From CAVPHV01 sp963704825 (lineage in GTDB: Bacteria > Actinomycetota > Acidimicrobiia > Spongiisociales > UBA5794): 64,000 nt of DNA. Below, piece after piece: positions 50,605 to 58,369 of this stretch. The stretch is taken from contig CAVPHV010000006.1 in assembly GCA_963704825.1 (NCBI GenBank), positions 62,001 through 126,000 of the forward strand, given 5' to 3'. The position numbers were made by a program, and so were the translations under genes. The stretch's first letter is position 1, and each line of letters opens with the position of its first letter. A model generated the notes under the pieces. That model worked only from the letters and a program-made list of their open reading frames with translations. It was not told where the DNA came from and made no database searches.

Positions 50605-51575
50605 CCGAGCTCAACGTGGCTCAGGCTCTCAACGCGGCACTCGATGAGGCGCTGGCGTCTCCCGATGTCGTGGTGCTTGGTGAAGACGTTGGCCGTACCG
50701 GCGGCGTGTTCCGCATCACCGACGGGCTCCAGGAACGACACGGCAGTGATCGGGTGATCGATACCCCGGTGGCCGAGTCCGGCATCGTCGGTGCCGCCTT
50801 CGGGATGGCCGTGGCCGGGCTCCGACCCATCGCCGAACTCCAATTCATGGGCTTTTCGTATCCGGCCGTCGATCAGGTGATCAGCCATGTGGGCCGCATT
50901 CGGAACCGGTCGCGCCATCGCTTCACTGCACCGATGGTGATCAGGATCCCGTACGGGGCCGGGATCGGAGCGGCCGAACACCACATGGAGTCGGCGGAAG
51001 CCATCTATGTTCACACGCCGGGTATCAAGGTTGTGGTGGCATCCAATCCTCGTGACGCCAAGGGCCTGCTCTTGGCCGCGGTCGACGACCCGGATCCGGT
51101 GATCTTCCTCGAGCCGATCCGCATCTACCGCGCCGTCAAGGGCGAGGTGCCGGACGAGCCATATCGAGTGCCGCTGGGAGTTGCTGCAATCGAGCGTGAG
51201 GGAACCGATGTGACGATGATCGCCTACGGGGCGATGATGCGCGAAGTGAGAGCGGCGGCCGATGAGTTGAACGCCGAGGGCATCTCTGTCGAAGTCATTG
51301 ACCTGCGCACGCTTGATCCGATCGATGGTGAGGCCATTGTGGATTCGGTGCGGGCCACGGGTCGTGCCGTCGTCGTCCAAGAAGCGCACCGCACGGCCGG
51401 GCTGGCGGCCGAGATCGTCGCCCAGATCCAGGAGAAGGCGCTGTACTCATTGCTGGCACCGGTTGAACGGGTCACTGGATGGGACACCGTGGTTCCGTTG
51501 CGGCGGGCCGAACACCACTACGTACCGACCGTGGCCCGGATCACTGCTGCGGCACGACGCACGATGGAGGGCTGA
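50601..51575 (+). CDS. 2-oxoacid dehydrogenase E1 component, beta subunit
   Basis: The 324-residue protein carries LGEDVGRTGGVFRITDGLQERHG, the ThDP-contact DTPVAESGIVGAAFGMAVAGLRPIAELQF, and the C-terminal VIDLRTLDPIDGEAIVDSVRATGRAVVVQEAHRTAGLAAEI. It forms the alpha2beta2 E1 with the product of the overlapping upstream gene. The E2 gene starts 6 nt after its stop. All signatures fit the branched-chain/pyruvate type. Confidence 0.92.
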   Translation: MTELNVAQALNAALDEALASPDVVVLGEDVGRTGGVFRITDGLQERHGSDRVIDTPVAESGIVGAAFGMAVAGLRPIAELQFMGFSYPAVDQVISHVGRIRNRSRHRFTAPMVIRIPYGAGIGAAEHHMESAEAIYVHTPGIKVVVASNPRDAKGLLLAAVDDPDPVIFLEPIRIYRAVKGEVPDEPYRVPLGVAAIEREGTDVTMIAYGAMMREVRAAADELNAEGISVEVIDLRTLDPIDGEAIVDSVRATGRAVVVQEAHRTAGLAAEIVAQIQEKALYSLLAPVERVTGWDTVVPLRRAEHHYVPTVARITAAARRTMEG

Positions 51576-51581
51576 GCGACC

Positions 51582-52721
51582 GTGGCGCACGAGTTTCATC
51601 TTCCCGACGTTGGCGAGGGCCTGACCGAGGCCGTCGTCATCACCTGGTATGTCGAGGTTGGCGAAGAGGTGACGATGGACGCCCCTTTGGTCGAAGTGGA
51701 GACCGACAAGGCCGTCATCGACATCCCGTCGCCCCACGCCGGCGTCTTGCTGTACCAGGGCGCCGAGCCGGGTGGGACGCTTGCGGTCGACGCCCTCCTG
51801 GCCGTGGTCGGCGAGGCCGGCGAGGAGTGGTCGCCGCTTTCAATCTCGGACGACGGCGAGCCGGAGCAGGCTGCGCCGATTGTCGGCCGGCTCGATGACC
51901 CCGTGGAGACCCTGGCGGCGGCGCCTTTGGGCGCCGGCGCCATGCTGCCCCGGGTGCGCCGTTTGGCCGCCGAACTCGGCGTGGGGACTGGCGGGCTCAT
52001 CGGCAGCGGCGTGGGCGGCCGGATCACGGAAGCCGACGTGCGAGCTGCCGCCGAGACGGGGTCCGGTCCGGTGCGGCGCGTGAAAATGTCGTCGTTGCGC
52101 AGAACCATCGCAGATCGTCTCGCTCGATCCTGGCGGGAGATTCCCCACGTGACCACCTACGGCGAAGTAGACGCTGCGCCGCTGCTCGCGGCCCGTGCCG
52201 CGGCGGGCAAGCCGCCCCTCGAGGCGCTGCTCATAGAGCGGATCGTTCCCCTGCTCGAGCAGTTCCCCGCCTTCAATGCGGCGATCGACGGAGACGAGAT
52301 TCTCGAGAAGCTGCACTACGACATCGGTTTCGCCGTCGATACGCCGGAAGGTCTGATGGTTGCCGTCGTCAAGGACGCAGCGACGAAGTCCATTGCCCAA
52401 TTGGGCGACGAGATCGGCCGCCTCGCAACCGCGGCTCGCGACCGCACCGCACGACCCGACGAGTTGCGCGACCAGACGTTCACCATTTCCAATATCGGTG
52501 CCGTCGGCGGCCGCTATGGGACGCCGATCGTGCCGTACGGGACGACCGCGATTCTGTCGGTTGGCAGAGCCGATCCACGGCCCGTGGTGCGTGACGGCGA
52601 GATCGTGGTCGGCCGCGAGTTCCCGCTGAGCCTCTCCTACGACCACCGGGCGATCGACGGATCGACCGGCCGGTCGTTCATGTCGGCGTTGATTGCGGCG
52701 CTGGGGTCCATGGACTCGTGA
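51582..52721 (+). CDS. 2-oxoacid dehydrogenase E2, dihydrolipoamide acyltransferase
   Basis: The 379-residue protein has one N-terminal lipoyl domain with lipoyl-lysine K43 (VETDKAVIDIPSP), a peripheral-subunit-binding domain (MLPRVRRLAAELGVGTGGLIGSGVGGRITEADVRAA), and the catalytic domain ending SYDHRAIDGSTGRSFMSALI (His and Asp of the HxxxDG site). It passes the acyl group to CoA. No E3 gene is nearby, so dihydrolipoamide dehydrogenase must come from elsewhere in the genome. The GTG start is 6 nt from the E1beta stop. TauE overlaps downstream. Confidence 0.93.
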   Translation: MAHEFHLPDVGEGLTEAVVITWYVEVGEEVTMDAPLVEVETDKAVIDIPSPHAGVLLYQGAEPGGTLAVDALLAVVGEAGEEWSPLSISDDGEPEQAAPIVGRLDDPVETLAAAPLGAGAMLPRVRRLAAELGVGTGGLIGSGVGGRITEADVRAAAETGSGPVRRVKMSSLRRTIADRLARSWREIPHVTTYGEVDAAPLLAARAAAGKPPLEALLIERIVPLLEQFPAFNAAIDGDEILEKLHYDIGFAVDTPEGLMVAVVKDAATKSIAQLGDEIGRLATAARDRTARPDELRDQTFTISNIGAVGGRYGTPIVPYGTTAILSVGRADPRPVVRDGEIVVGREFPLSLSYDHRAIDGSTGRSFMSALIAALGSMDS

Positions 52722-53455
52722 CGCCGCTCGAAGGCGCGATCCTTGCCCTCGGCGGCGCCGCCGCAGGGTTCATCAACACCCTGGCCGGTGGCGGTTCGGC
52801 AATCACCATCCCGATCCTGACCGAAATGGTGGGCATCAATACGGCCAACGGGACAAATCGTATTGCGATCCTGCTCGCCAACCTCAGCGCATTGGCCGGG
52901 TTTCAGCGTGGCAAGGCGGTCCCGTGGCAGCGGGTTGCTCCCCTCATCATTCCCACCGTGATCGGTGCCGCCGGCGGCGCCTGGGTGGCCACCATCACGT
53001 CGGGCGATGTGATGAGAAAGGTCTTCGCGGTCGTGCTGCTACTCGTTGCCGCTTCGGTACTGTTCCGCCCCTCCCGTTGGATCGAAGAACGCGACGTGGC
53101 GCTGCATGAGCCGTGGCGGTCGCTGGCCTTCCTCGCCATCGGATTCTATGGAGGGTTCGTCCAGGCCGGGGTTGGGTTCTTGCTGCTGGCAGGTTTGGTG
53201 CTCGGGGGCGGCCTCAATCTGGTCAACGGCAACGCCGCCAAAGTCGTTCTGATCGCGGCGTACACGCCGGTGGCGCTGCTCCTTTTTGCCCGGGCCGCTC
53301 AGGTCGATCTGGCGGTCGGCGCGGTGCTGTCGGTTGGGCAGATCACAGGGGCATGGATCGCGGCGCACCTTGCCATCACCAAGGGGGCCGGGTGGGTGCG
53401 ATGGGTGCTGGTCGTGGCCGCTGTGATCGCGGCGGTGCGGCTGGCGTTTGGCTGA
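52718..53455 (+). CDS. TauE/SafE family sulfite exporter-like permease
   Basis: The 245-residue membrane protein has about eight hydrophobic segments and the conserved GGAAAGFINTLAGGGSAITIPILTEMVGINTANGTNRIAILLANLSALAGF and FYGGFVQAGVGFLLLAGLVLGGGLNLVNGNAAKVVLI repeat blocks of TauE/SafE permeases. Substrate in the family is a sulfonate, sulfite or other organic anion. Its GTG start overlaps the E2 stop (GTGA), so it is cotranscribed with the dehydrogenase genes. An exported product or substrate of that complex is possible but inferred. Confidence 0.84.
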   Translation: MTPLEGAILALGGAAAGFINTLAGGGSAITIPILTEMVGINTANGTNRIAILLANLSALAGFQRGKAVPWQRVAPLIIPTVIGAAGGAWVATITSGDVMRKVFAVVLLLVAASVLFRPSRWIEERDVALHEPWRSLAFLAIGFYGGFVQAGVGFLLLAGLVLGGGLNLVNGNAAKVVLIAAYTPVALLLFARAAQVDLAVGAVLSVGQITGAWIAAHLAITKGAGWVRWVLVVAAVIAAVRLAFG

Positions 53456-53531
53456 CTGGGCGGCTCGCATCGCCCCCGGCAGCGGTGGCGGCACGTCGAG
53501 GACTGAGGGCTGAGTCTGCTCGTCGGAAGGC

Positions 53532-53537
53532 TACGCT
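53532..53537 (+). promoter_or_regulatory. -10 element of the PHP gene
   Basis: TACGCT ends 7 nt before the ATG at 53545; leaderless spacing. Confidence 0.45.
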
Positions 53538-53544
53538 CGCTGCC

Positions 53545-54426
53545 ATGGGCGACTACCACGTACACCTCCACCCCCACGGCCCGTATTCAGGCGTAGGCCC
53601 GCCACCCGGCGAGTACCCACCGGGTCATCTCGACGCCTATGTTGAGACGGCACTTGGCCGCGGCGCCGATGAGGTCGGATTCACCGAGCACCTTTTCCGT
53701 TGCGTCGAGTCGGCGGATGCTCTCGGACCATTCTGGGAGCAGGAGCCGCGCCGCGATCTCGCGGAGCAGACGGCGGAGTTTGTTGCAAGTGAGCGGAATC
53801 TGTCGCTGGAGCGATATGTGGCGGTCGTGACCGACGCCCAGGACCGGGGATTGCCGGTGAAGCTCGGGCTCGAGGTGGACTTCTTCGAGCATTCCATCGA
53901 GGCGGTGCTCGACTTGCTCGAGCCGTATCCGTGGGACTTCCTGATCGGCTCCATCCATTGGGTCGGGGGCTGGTCGATCGATCATTCCGCCGTCGAGTAC
54001 GAATTCGCCCGGCGCGGTGTCGACCAGGCCTACGAGGACTACTTCGCCTGGGAGACACAACTGGCCGCATCGGGCACGGTTGACGTCCTGGCCCATTCGG
54101 ATGTGGTGAAGAAGTACGGGCATCGTTTGCCGACGGCCCCACTCGATATGTATCGCAAGGTGGCCAGGGCGGCGTCGGCCAGCGGCACGGCCGTCGAGGT
54201 GTCGTCGGCGGGGCTCCGCAAGGCGGTTGGCGAGGTGTATCCCGCACCGGAGTTCCTCTCGATTTTCCATGAGGAGGGCGTGCCGATCACGCTGGCGAGC
54301 GATGCCCACTACCCAGATGAGTGTGCGGTCGACCGTGCCCTGGCCATCGATGCGGCACGCGCCGCCGGCTACACGTATCGGCTACGGTTTCGGCGGCGGG
54401 AGGCCGAAGTAGTTCCGTTGGGGTAG
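53545..54426 (+). CDS. PHP-domain phosphatase, histidinol-phosphatase-like
   Basis: The 293-residue protein has the PHP metal site: MGDYHVHLHPHGPYSG at the N-terminus, GFTEHLF, LGLEVDFFEHS, LIGSIHWVGG, VLAHSDVVKKYG and TLASDAHYP. These match trinuclear-metal HisK/HisN-like phosphatases. It may dephosphorylate histidinol phosphate or a related phosphoester. The start at 53545 begins at the first PHP strand and follows a -10 element. Not obviously in an operon with its neighbours. Confidence 0.88.
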   Translation: MGDYHVHLHPHGPYSGVGPPPGEYPPGHLDAYVETALGRGADEVGFTEHLFRCVESADALGPFWEQEPRRDLAEQTAEFVASERNLSLERYVAVVTDAQDRGLPVKLGLEVDFFEHSIEAVLDLLEPYPWDFLIGSIHWVGGWSIDHSAVEYEFARRGVDQAYEDYFAWETQLAASGTVDVLAHSDVVKKYGHRLPTAPLDMYRKVARAASASGTAVEVSSAGLRKAVGEVYPAPEFLSIFHEEGVPITLASDAHYPDECAVDRALAIDAARAAGYTYRLRFRRREAEVVPLG

Positions 54427-54450
54427 GGATTCGTGACAGGGGAGAGGTCG

Positions 54451-54990
54451 ATGCCAGATCAAGCAGAAGGGCCCGGTGGTGCCGTCCACGACGAGCACCC
54501 GTTCATGACGCCGCCGGAACACCGCGACCCGGTCCGCCAGTTTCGGGGAAGGTTGACGGCTCCAGTCACGATCATCACCGCAGGGTCGGCAGAGAGCGCC
54601 TCAGGGCTCACCGTGTCGTCGCTTGTCGTCGCCGAAGGCGAACCGCCCTACGTGTATTTCCTGGCGGGTTCGACCACCGACCTGTTCTACAAGCTGGAGC
54701 AGGCCGGCAAATTCGTGATCCACGTATGCGAGGCGCGCCACCAAGTCCTTGCCGACGTGTTCGCCGGCCTGCGACCCAGCCCGGGCGGGAGATTCGTGGG
54801 CGTCGACGTCGAAGAGTCGGAGTGGGGCCCGGTGCTCACCGACTTCGGGACACGGGCCTACTGCACGATGCTGGATTCGGACGAGGAGACGTACTCGGTG
54901 ATGGTGGAGGGGTCCATCGACAAGATCGAACTCGGCGATATCGACGATCCCCTGGTCTACTTCCGGGGCCGCTACCGCCCACTCGGCTGA
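54451..54990 (+). CDS. Flavin reductase-like, FMN-binding split-barrel protein
   Basis: The 179-residue protein matches the flavin reductase barrel: RQFRGRLTAPVTIITAGSAESASGLTVSSLVVAEGEPPYVYFLAG, then KFVIHVCEARHQVLADVFAGLRPSPGGRF. It resembles members that reduce flavin or bind FMN in other oxidoreductases. The ATG at 54451 is chosen for GGGGAGAGG just upstream; a GTG lies at 54433. It is distinct from the flavin reductase-like gene at 12441. Partner unknown. Confidence 0.78.
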   Translation: MPDQAEGPGGAVHDEHPFMTPPEHRDPVRQFRGRLTAPVTIITAGSAESASGLTVSSLVVAEGEPPYVYFLAGSTTDLFYKLEQAGKFVIHVCEARHQVLADVFAGLRPSPGGRFVGVDVEESEWGPVLTDFGTRAYCTMLDSDEETYSVMVEGSIDKIELGDIDDPLVYFRGRYRPLG

Positions 54991-55121
54991 GCCTGAGGGC
55001 GACTCCACAGATTCGCTCGAGATCGACGCGAACGATCTGAGGCAGCCTCGCTACTGTGACCATGGCTCCCTCTCTGGCGGGAGACGGCAGGCCCAGGGTG
55101 ATGTTCGATGGGAGGATTTGT

Positions 55122-55742
55122 TTGTTTCGCTTGTGGATGTGTCTCTGTGTGACACTCGTACTCGCGGCTTGCGGAGGCGGCGAAATGCCCTTGACCGAAT
55201 ACGTCGATCGGCTCAACGTCATCGTGGAGCAAGCAAGGCAGGACTACGCCGAGCTCGTTGCCGCGCCGCGGGGAGGGGTGCTCGTCGCCGATTCCGAGCA
55301 ACTCGCCGACTTCAGCCCTCAAGATCTGCAGGCGGCCCTCCAGCGTGTCAGGGAGATCGAGGCGGAGGTTGACGAGTCCACCTCCGCCATCGACCCGCCC
55401 GAACAGGTCGCCAACCTTCACCACCTCTTCTTTGACTTCGACGGCGACTTCATCGCGGCTCAGGAGGCGCTGGCCGTTCGGGCGGGAAGCGCGGGCGACT
55501 GGCAGGAACTCTCCGAAACCGAAGAGATGGCGGCCTACCGAGCAGCCCTCGCCAAAGACAAGCAGGACTGTTTCGACTCCCAGGCCGAAGTCAACACCAT
55601 CGGTGAGGCACGGGCGGCCTTCGCCGACACGCCGTGGATTCCAGGTGAACTGAAGGAGCTGTTCGAGGTTGGGCTCGGATGCGACGGATACCCCGAGCAC
55701 CCCGAAGATGTGTACCGCCCGCCACCAACCTCCACTCCCTAG
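55122..55742 (+). CDS. Predicted lipoprotein, paralogue of the one at 8.2 kb
   Basis: The TTG at 55122 has GGGAGG 6 nt before it and opens a lipoprotein signal LFRLWMCLCVTLVLAAC with lipobox VLAAC. The 206-residue product continues GGGEMPLTEYVDRLNVIVEQARQDY and contains IDPPEQVANLHHLFFDF, a layout seen also in the lipoprotein at 8210-8800. Two cysteines later in the mature part (QDCFDSQ and GLGCDGYP) may form a disulfide. An ATG at 55101 lies in frame upstream but has no ribosome binding site. The family is unknown. Confidence 0.68.
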   Translation: MFRLWMCLCVTLVLAACGGGEMPLTEYVDRLNVIVEQARQDYAELVAAPRGGVLVADSEQLADFSPQDLQAALQRVREIEAEVDESTSAIDPPEQVANLHHLFFDFDGDFIAAQEALAVRAGSAGDWQELSETEEMAAYRAALAKDKQDCFDSQAEVNTIGEARAAFADTPWIPGELKELFEVGLGCDGYPEHPEDVYRPPPTSTP

Positions 55743-55756
55743 GCCCTCTGCGCCGG

Positions 55757-55774
55757 CGCCCGCCTCTACGGGCG
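55757..55774. terminator. Short hairpin in convergent intergenic region
   Basis: CGCCCG at 55757-55762 and CGGGCG at 55769-55774 form a 6-bp stem with a 6-nt loop between convergent genes, followed by GTATTG. It may be a weak bidirectional terminator. Confidence 0.35.
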
Positions 55775-55829
55775 GTATTGCCGTGGCCGCTGCCCTCCGT
55801 TCGGCGGAGCTGGGCGCGGCGCCGCGGCT

Positions 55830-56285
55830 TCACTCGACCAGTCGGGCGAAGCAGTACAGACCCTCGAGGATTCCAAACACGGGGAAGACGCCCCAGGTCA
55901 CCCAATATGTGAAGGTGGTTTGACGGAAACTGAGATCACGGTCCCATATGAAGAGGGGAATCGCGGTGTACCAGAACGGCACGGACGCGGCCAGGGCGAT
56001 GAGGTATCCCCACCGCTGGCCGAGCAGCATGCCGACGCTGCCTGCGATCTGAAACGGCGCCCAGAAGACCGCATCGGCCCACGCATAGCCCTGATTGAAA
56101 GCGAAGTAGGCCCGAGGGTCGGTGTCGTTGGGGCTGCCCCCGTAGACGTTCTCGACCGTCCAGTCAGCCCTCGGGCGTGCAATCGCGACCGTCTGCAGGC
56201 CGCCAAGGATGCCGATGAGTACCAACCCCGCAACGGCAACCAACCACGTGAGTGCGGTGGCTTCCAACGCTCCTCCGTTTCTCAT
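55830..56285 (-). CDS. Small membrane protein, unknown function
   Basis: A 151-residue protein with four hydrophobic segments (TALTWLVAVAGLVLIGILGGL, AVFWAPFQIAGSVGMLLG, YLIALAASVPFWYTAIPLFI and TYWVTWGVFPVFGILEGLYCF). The family is not recognised. It is 12 nt from the stop of the membrane-protein gene upstream on the same strand, and both lie downstream of the TetR gene, so all three are likely one operon under the regulator's control. Confidence 0.6.
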   Translation of the reverse strand: MRNGGALEATALTWLVAVAGLVLIGILGGLQTVAIARPRADWTVENVYGGSPNDTDPRAYFAFNQGYAWADAVFWAPFQIAGSVGMLLGQRWGYLIALAASVPFWYTAIPLFIWDRDLSFRQTTFTYWVTWGVFPVFGILEGLYCFARLVE

Positions 56286-56297
56286 CTAGGTGCTGGT

Positions 56298-56729
56298 TCA
56301 CGACGTGAGCGATACGGTCGCGGCGAAAATCGTCACCACGGCCATCGCGCCCCAGATCACCAGAAATGTCAGGCCCAACCTGACGTTCTGAGTCGTGCCG
56401 ATCGCCAAGCCCTGCCGTTGCAGAGCCATCCGTGTGAATAGACCTCGGCCCGCGAAGTAGAGGTACATCCCACCACCAACGAGTCCGAAGTAGGCCCAAG
56501 CCGCATGGTCGGCGAGGAGGAGCACACCCGCGACCGGCATCGTCCAGAGCGTCAACGTGTCCCATAGGGCTTCCCCGTTGGCATCTGCGAAGAAGGCGGG
56601 TTCGACGGTCTCCTCGGCATCGGCCAGAGATAGTCGAACGCCGGTTGCCGGCGCGAACCAAGATACCGCCTGGCCTCCCCAGCACAGGAGTGACAATCCC
56701 ACGACGATGATTCCCCAGACGATCCCCAT
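56298..56729 (-). CDS. Small membrane protein, unknown function
   Basis: The ATG at 56729 opens MGIVWGIIVVGLSLLCWGGQAVSWFAP, a hydrophobic N-terminus. Two further segments (LWTMPVAGVLLLADHAAWAYFGLVGGGMYLYF and LGLTFLVIWGAMAVVTIFAATV) follow in the 143-residue product. An in-frame ATG at 56795 exists but would add a polar stretch overlapping the TetR gene. No family was recognised. Probably encoded in one operon with the TetR gene upstream and the next membrane protein downstream. Confidence 0.6.
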   Translation of the reverse strand: MGIVWGIIVVGLSLLCWGGQAVSWFAPATGVRLSLADAEETVEPAFFADANGEALWDTLTLWTMPVAGVLLLADHAAWAYFGLVGGGMYLYFAGRGLFTRMALQRQGLAIGTTQNVRLGLTFLVIWGAMAVVTIFAATVSLTS

Positions 56730-56791
56730 CTGGTTACCCCGAATCCGTTGGGTCGCTTGAGAGAGAGGCGGGTCGTTCGCACGCAGGCATG

Positions 56792-57475
56792 TCAATCTCC
56801 CGTCAGGGATTCTCCGAAGACCTTCAGTGGTGGATATCGAGGAACGGCACGATCGGGTGATGTCCGCGGGTTGGTTCGGATGCTATCGCCCGTCAGGAGC
56901 CCAAAGAGGAGCAACGCGTTTTCGGCGATGCGACCCCTCACATCCTCGCCCGGTACGACCCGGCCGTTGATGAGGTTGAGCGTCTCGCCATCGATGTAGG
57001 AAAGGACGATGTCCGACGCGGCCTGGGATCCCGCAACGGTCTCAACTCCGGAGATTGCGTTGAAAGTCTCTGTGAGCCATGACTTCATTTGCCCCACGGC
57101 GTTGAGGATGTCGTCGGGTATCTCGTCGATGTTGATCGGATCGGATGCGATGAATCGATAGAGACCGGGCTGCTCTTCGGGGAACGTGGCGAGATTTGTG
57201 ATCAGTCTGCGCAGGTACTCGCCGGGCGCCAGGGAGTCGTCCAGGCCGACCACGATGTGTCCTCCGTAGGCAATGAGGGTGCGTCGAAAGGCTTCCCACA
57301 GGAGGTCCTGATATGTCGGGTAATAGTTGTAGAGATTGGTGTGAGCGCACCCCAACCGACGAGAGATCTCCCGGAGGTTCACGTCCCGGGATCCGCCGGT
57401 CTCGGCGATCAGCGCGAGTGTCGTCTCGACGAAACGTTCTCCGGTAGGTGTGGGCGCGGGGGCTTCTGCCGCCAT
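56792..57475 (-). CDS. TetR-family transcriptional regulator
   Basis: The 227-residue protein has an N-terminal helix-turn-helix of TetR type: TLALIAETGGSRDVNLREISRRLGCAHTNLYNYYPTYQDLLWEAF. The rest is a helical ligand-binding domain. It is divergent from a DUF4386-type membrane protein gene (57575) and upstream of two membrane-protein genes on its own strand. The 99-nt intergenic region between the divergent genes has an ATTACC-ACC-GGTAAT palindrome (57497-57511) that is a likely operator. A repressor of its own operon and the divergent gene is probable. Confidence 0.87.
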   Translation of the reverse strand: MAAEAPAPTPTGERFVETTLALIAETGGSRDVNLREISRRLGCAHTNLYNYYPTYQDLLWEAFRRTLIAYGGHIVVGLDDSLAPGEYLRRLITNLATFPEEQPGLYRFIASDPINIDEIPDDILNAVGQMKSWLTETFNAISGVETVAGSQAASDIVLSYIDGETLNLINGRVVPGEDVRGRIAENALLLFGLLTGDSIRTNPRTSPDRAVPRYPPLKVFGESLTGD

Positions 57476-57496
57476 CGACTGATACTACCAGACTCG

Positions 57497-57511
57497 ATTA
57501 CCACCGGTAAT
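57497..57511. promoter_or_regulatory. Probable TetR operator
   Basis: ATTACC and GGTAAT flank ACC, forming a perfect inverted repeat. A second CACCGGT copy follows immediately at 57514-57520. It lies between the divergent TetR and DUF4386 genes, which is where a TetR repressor usually binds. Confidence 0.55.
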
Positions 57512-57574
57512 GTCACCGGTGTAGTGTGATGGGCCGAGCGTCGTGCTCGAGGATCCGCGTCGAGGGAGATTCGA

Positions 57575-58261
57575 ATGGCTGAGTTCCGCAAGTGGGGCGG
57601 GGTTGCGGCCCTCATCGAGGCGGCGGCCTACATCTTTGGCTTTGGGATGGCCATTGCCGTGCTGGTGCCGGCCGGCTACGAACCGGTTGATTTTGAAGCC
57701 GGCGAAGCAGTGGCCTTCCTGGCGGAGAACCAGACGGCTGTGTACGTATGGACCTTTGTCATCTTCATTGTGGCCGGCGTCTTCATGGTGCCCCTGTCGC
57801 TGGCACTTCACGAACGACTGAAGGCCGCCTCTCGTCCGTTGATATTGACGGCGACCGCCTTCGGACTCATGTGGGCGACTCTGATCGTCGCCAGCGGGAT
57901 GCTCATCATCATCGACCTTGGGGTGATCGTCGATCTGTTCGGCAAGAACCCAACTCAGGCAGAAACGGTGTGGCTGTCGCTGAACGCGGTAGAAGAAGCA
58001 TTGGGCGGCGGGATAGAACTCCCGGGTGGCCTATGGGTGCTGTTGTTGAGTTGGGCCGCGTCTCGAACGGGGGGGCTTCCCAAGATGTTGAACTACTTGG
58101 GTCTTCTCGTCGGTATCGCCGGCATTCTCACGGTAGTCCCTCCTCTCGCAGACGTTCTCACCTCGGTCTTTGGACTGGGCTTCATCGTGTGGTTCACGTG
58201 GGTGGGGGTTGTGATGCTGCGTGAGGGTCGAGCGAATGCGTCGGAGCCGCAGGCGACCTGA
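57575..58261 (+). CDS. DUF4386-like membrane protein
   Basis: The 228-residue protein has six membrane segments and starts MAEFRKWGGVAALIEAAAYIFGFGMAIAVL, matching DUF4386-type proteins by pattern (conserved GGVAALIEA and the C-terminal GIELPGGLWVLLLSWAASRTGGLPKMLNYLGLLVGIAGILTVVPPL). Function is unknown. The ATG follows GAGGGAG. It is divergent from a TetR repressor that probably controls it. A role in a stress or solvent response is a guess. Confidence 0.76.
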   Translation: MAEFRKWGGVAALIEAAAYIFGFGMAIAVLVPAGYEPVDFEAGEAVAFLAENQTAVYVWTFVIFIVAGVFMVPLSLALHERLKAASRPLILTATAFGLMWATLIVASGMLIIIDLGVIVDLFGKNPTQAETVWLSLNAVEEALGGGIELPGGLWVLLLSWAASRTGGLPKMLNYLGLLVGIAGILTVVPPLADVLTSVFGLGFIVWFTWVGVVMLREGRANASEPQAT

Positions 58262-58355
58262 GGCATCGGTGCGCCGACGGGAGAGGCAGCACCCAAACGT
58301 CCCCGGGACGCTTCCTCACGTGGGCACGTCGGGCCCCTCGGTGGCAGGTCCCATC

Positions 58356-58361
58356 TAAGCT
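58356..58361 (+). promoter_or_regulatory. -10 element of rimO
   Basis: TAAGCT ends 8 nt before the ATG at 58370; a leaderless transcript for rimO-cinA-thpR is expected. Confidence 0.5.
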
Positions 58362-58369
58362 CCGGAGCC

